Both the position numbers and the translations under genes were made by a program. From an uncultured Clostridia bacterium (lineage in GTDB: Bacteria; Bacillota; Clostridia; Monoglobales; Monoglobaceae), in assembly GCA_934463175.1 (NCBI GenBank), contig CAKSIW010000100.1:1-6487 (forward strand): a stretch of DNA of 6,487 bases. Direction: 5' to 3'. Below the pieces are notes generated by a model. It did not search any database. It worked only from the letters and a program-made list of their open reading frames with translations, and was not told the origin of the DNA. Shown piece after piece: positions 4,360 to 6,487 of the stretch (position 1 is the stretch's first letter; every line of letters begins with the position of its first letter).

Positions 4360-6177
4360 ATGAAAAAAACTTTTTTATGCGGAATTTTGAGTGCCGCAAT
4401 GGCTGTGACCATGCTGCCTGTTTCGGCAGCAAGCTTCTCCGACGTGGAGAATGACCCGACCGTTGCATGGGCAAAGCCCTACATAACGGAAATGTCCGAA
4501 AAGGGATACATCAAGGGCTATGAGGACGGAACGTTCAAGCCGAACAACACGATTTCAAAAACCGAGGCACTGATTCTGCTCTCGCGCATGATCGGCGTTG
4601 ATTCTGCGTCATATGCCGATTCGGTTGAGCTTGCACTGGAGGAGTATTCTTCAGCGATAAGCAAATATTCCACCAACTATGAAAAAGAGGTTTGCTTCCT
4701 ATTATATACGGGAGTTCTGAAAACAAGCGACCTTGACGGCTATCTTTCAACCGCAAACAAGAACACGGCACTGAAAAGATATGAGGCGGCGGTTCTCCTG
4801 ACAAAGCTTCTCGGAGCGGAGGCTGAGGTTGAGGGCAATGCATTTGTTTCATCGTCATATGCCGACACGGTTGACATTCCCGATTCCGCAAGGGCATATG
4901 TTGAATATGTCAAGGAAGCCGGAATCATGCAGGGCATGGGCAACAACGAGCAGGGCAAGCCGCTTTTCTCGCCCAACACGTCTGTGACGCGGTCGCAGAT
5001 GGCAAAAATGCTGTGCAGTCTCATTGATGTTCTTGACATATCCGTTCAGACGGGCGTCATTGTCTCAACCGACAGCTTCAACGAAACGGTTACGGCTGAA
5101 ATTGACGGAATGAGCATAATTAATAATGTGTCAGCAGCGACAAAATATAAAATCGACGGCAAAGACTCCACAATAGCAGGACTCAAAAAAGGCATGAATG
5201 TTAAGATAACTCATCTTGCAGGAAAGGTTTCGCTGATTGAGAATTTCACCGTGATTGAGGATTCCGAGATATACGGTCTTGTTTCAAAGACAACCGAGTC
5301 GGGCAATGACAGAACGGTTGTGATTGCGGACGCGAACAACACAAAGAAAACCCAGACATATAAGCTTGCGGAGGACGCAAAGGTGAGGGTGAACGGCGCG
5401 ATTGACACGTTCAGCAAAATCAAGGCGAATAACTATGTCAAGCTGACCATATCGGACGGACTCGTTGCGGAGATTGAGGTTGTCAGCAAAAACACCTCGG
5501 CAAGCGGAACGCTTGTGAAGCTTGACGCAACGGGCGAATTTACGGTTCTGACTCTCAAGGACAGCAAGGGTGCGGAAGTTGACTATGAGGTTTCGGCGGA
5601 CGGTGTTCAGGTTTCAAGGAACAACCTTGACAGCACACTCGGCGCGCTCATGGAGGGTGACAGCCTGAGCCTGAGAATGGTATACGGCAAGGTCACAAAA
5701 ATCACGGCAACAAGCGTTAACCAGACAAATTCGGGAGCGATTTCGTTCATCACGTTCTCAACCTCGGGAACGACAATCGGAATTGAGACAGGCGGAGAAG
5801 TGACGGAATATAAGGTGAACAAGAGCGCAGAAGTCATCATAGACTCAGCGGACGGCTCGGTTTATGATTTGCGTCCGGGTACGGATATTAAAATTAAGCT
5901 CCAGAGCAGTGAGATTATCCGCATTGAAGCCGCAGGCACGATTTCAAAGTCGCAGTTAAGCGGAACGGTTAAGAGTACAAATGCAACCTACGGTCTTATG
6001 GTTGTTGAGGAAAACGGCGTTGAATACAGCGTTTTCGTAAATTCGGGAACAAAAATAATTGACAGCGTGACCGGAAACACAATGACGCTCAAATCAATCG
6101 AAAAGGGCAGAAAGGCGTCCGTGACAGGCTCCAATTCATCAGGAGTGCTGGAAGCGACGGTAATTGTAATTCAGTAG
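4360..6177 (+). CDS. SLH-domain surface protein with five tandem beta modules (605 aa)
   Basis: This is a secreted, probably wall-anchored envelope protein. The start is supported by AAGGAGG (4346-4352), 7 nt upstream, and by a signal peptide (MKKTFLCGILSAAMA..., cleavage likely after VSA at residue 23). SLH 1 is canonical (residues 26-80: FSDVENDPTVAWAKPYI, GYEDGTFKP, SKTE). SLH 2 is degenerate (about 98-152, KRYEA). SLH 3 spans about 167-226 (LFSPNTSVTRSQMA). The rest is five tandem modules starting near 231, 304, 381, 457 and 533, a period of 73-77 residues. Each opens with G-hydrophobic-V/I and has a central Y-K/E-V strand and a closing G-x-V-x-x-I/L strand. This suggests a rigid chain of small beta domains projecting from the wall; no catalytic motif was seen. 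Cys 112 and 219 remain in the mature protein. It is divergent to the other SLH gene, with two candidate promoters upstream and a repeat element starting at the stop codon. Confidence 0.95.
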   Translation: MKKTFLCGILSAAMAVTMLPVSAASFSDVENDPTVAWAKPYITEMSEKGYIKGYEDGTFKPNNTISKTEALILLSRMIGVDSASYADSVELALEEYSSAISKYSTNYEKEVCFLLYTGVLKTSDLDGYLSTANKNTALKRYEAAVLLTKLLGAEAEVEGNAFVSSSYADTVDIPDSARAYVEYVKEAGIMQGMGNNEQGKPLFSPNTSVTRSQMAKMLCSLIDVLDISVQTGVIVSTDSFNETVTAEIDGMSIINNVSAATKYKIDGKDSTIAGLKKGMNVKITHLAGKVSLIENFTVIEDSEIYGLVSKTTESGNDRTVVIADANNTKKTQTYKLAEDAKVRVNGAIDTFSKIKANNYVKLTISDGLVAEIEVVSKNTSASGTLVKLDATGEFTVLTLKDSKGAEVDYEVSADGVQVSRNNLDSTLGALMEGDSLSLRMVYGKVTKITATSVNQTNSGAISFITFSTSGTTIGIETGGEVTEYKVNKSAEVIIDSADGSVYDLRPGTDIKIKLQSSEIIRIEAAGTISKSQLSGTVKSTNATYGLMVVEENGVEYSVFVNSGTKIIDSVTGNTMTLKSIEKGRKASVTGSNSSGVLEATVIVIQ

Positions 6178-6195
6178 CGGGGGCATCGCCCCCGC
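6177..6195 (+). terminator. GC hairpin overlapping the stop codon of the second SLH gene
   Basis: GCGGGGGC (6177-6184) pairs with GCCCCCGC (6188-6195) over an ATC loop, and the first base of the stem is the last base of the TAG stop. No T-run follows, so it is not a classical intrinsic terminator; it may instead protect the mRNA 3' end. The inner GGGGGC-ATC-GCCCCC part is shared with copy B (969-983) and is the left end of the dispersed repeat. Confidence 0.45.
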
Positions 6196-6406
6196 AGCCC
6201 CCTGTGCGCCGCTGTCAGACTTGTGTCGGAATTGCTTTGCTCGAACAAAGAATTTTTACCGCCGCACAGATTAAAGCCGCAGTCAGCGGCTTTGCTGTGC
6301 TGAAACGCACGCACATTTCAATGGAACTGATTGATTTGTGCGTGCGTTTCACGTTAAAAATTCATGTTCTTCGCAAAAACCGACATCAAGACTGACGCAA
6401 GGCGCG
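6178..6406 (+). repeat. Dispersed intergenic repeat, copy C (complete)
   Basis: It has the same order as copy B: GC hairpin (6179-6193), conserved GGAATTGCTTTGCTCGAACA region, 8-bp hairpin AAAGCCGC/GCGGCTTT (6273-6280 with 6286-6293), then the 15-bp inverted repeat (6301-6315 and 6337-6351) with its 21-nt loop (6316-6336). The AATTCATGTTCTTCGCAAAA flank follows and the unit ends at AAGGCGCG (6399-6406). It starts directly at the stop codon of the second SLH gene. The part covering 6293-6390 is almost identical to copy A. Confidence 0.9.
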
Positions 6407-6428
6407 GTATTTATGATTTTCTCTGTTG

Positions 6429-6487
6429 TTATTCCGTTTCATCTTCAGTTTTATTTTCGTTTTCGTTTGTTTCGTCATCTTCTCCTG
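6429..6487 (-). CDS. Second copy of the small acidic-tail protein, 3' end only
   Basis: The stop is TAA at 6431-6429. The visible frame encodes the tail GEDDETNENENKTEDETE, which matches residues 61-78 of the protein at 204-440 except for K-T in place of E-S. The 5' part lies beyond the window. Its position relative to repeat copy C mirrors that of the first gene relative to copy A, but the intervening sequence is about 67 nt shorter and lacks the hairpin found past the first gene's stop. Function is unknown, as for the first copy. Confidence 0.7.
   Translation of the reverse strand, partial: GEDDETNENENKTEDETE

Noticed and set aside
4360..4431. Lipoprotein signal (Cys 7 in this protein, Cys 16 in the other SLH protein)
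   Set aside because: Neither Cys is preceded by a lipobox; both fit ordinary signal peptides with A-x-A-like cleavage sites.

Overview
The window looks like a Clostridia-type (low-to-mid GC Firmicutes) chromosome. It has strong AGGAGG-type ribosome binding sites, AT-rich intergenic DNA with sigma-A-like promoters, and two large secreted proteins with S-layer homology (SLH) domains. The species cannot be named from the sequence.

Layout. Positions 1-115 hold one copy (A, truncated by the window edge) of a dispersed repeat built round a 15-bp inverted repeat with a 21-nt loop. Positions 204-440 (minus) encode an unrecognised 78-residue protein with an acidic tail; a long hairpin lies just past its stop. 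Positions 486-692 (minus) look like a structured RNA of about 207 nt, with a good promoter on one side and an intrinsic terminator on the other. Positions 755-985 hold repeat copy B in reverse orientation, and 986-1198 a degenerate A-run/hairpin tandem repeat. A strong bidirectional terminator at 1193-1234 closes the first SLH gene (1233-4088, minus). A 271-bp divergent promoter region follows, then the second SLH gene (4360-6177, plus). Repeat copy C (6178-6406) starts right at that gene's stop and is followed by the 3' end of a second copy of the small acidic-protein gene (6429 to the window end, minus).

How it fits together. The two SLH proteins share one plan: signal peptide, three SLH domains, and a string of beta-rich modules each opening with G-x-V/I. 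They are probably cell-wall-anchored surface-layer or envelope proteins expressed from a shared divergent promoter region. The repeat family lies downstream of both SLH genes in the direction of their transcription. Copies A and C, each followed by the small acidic gene, are direct repeats 6,292 bp apart, so the window may be close to one period of a larger duplicated module.

Main points for a second look: the 6S-like or attenuator-like RNA; the 21-nt loop that is flipped relative to its flanks in copy B; a compensatory base-pair change in a neighbouring stem; and the alternating 59/44-nt repeat at 986-1198.
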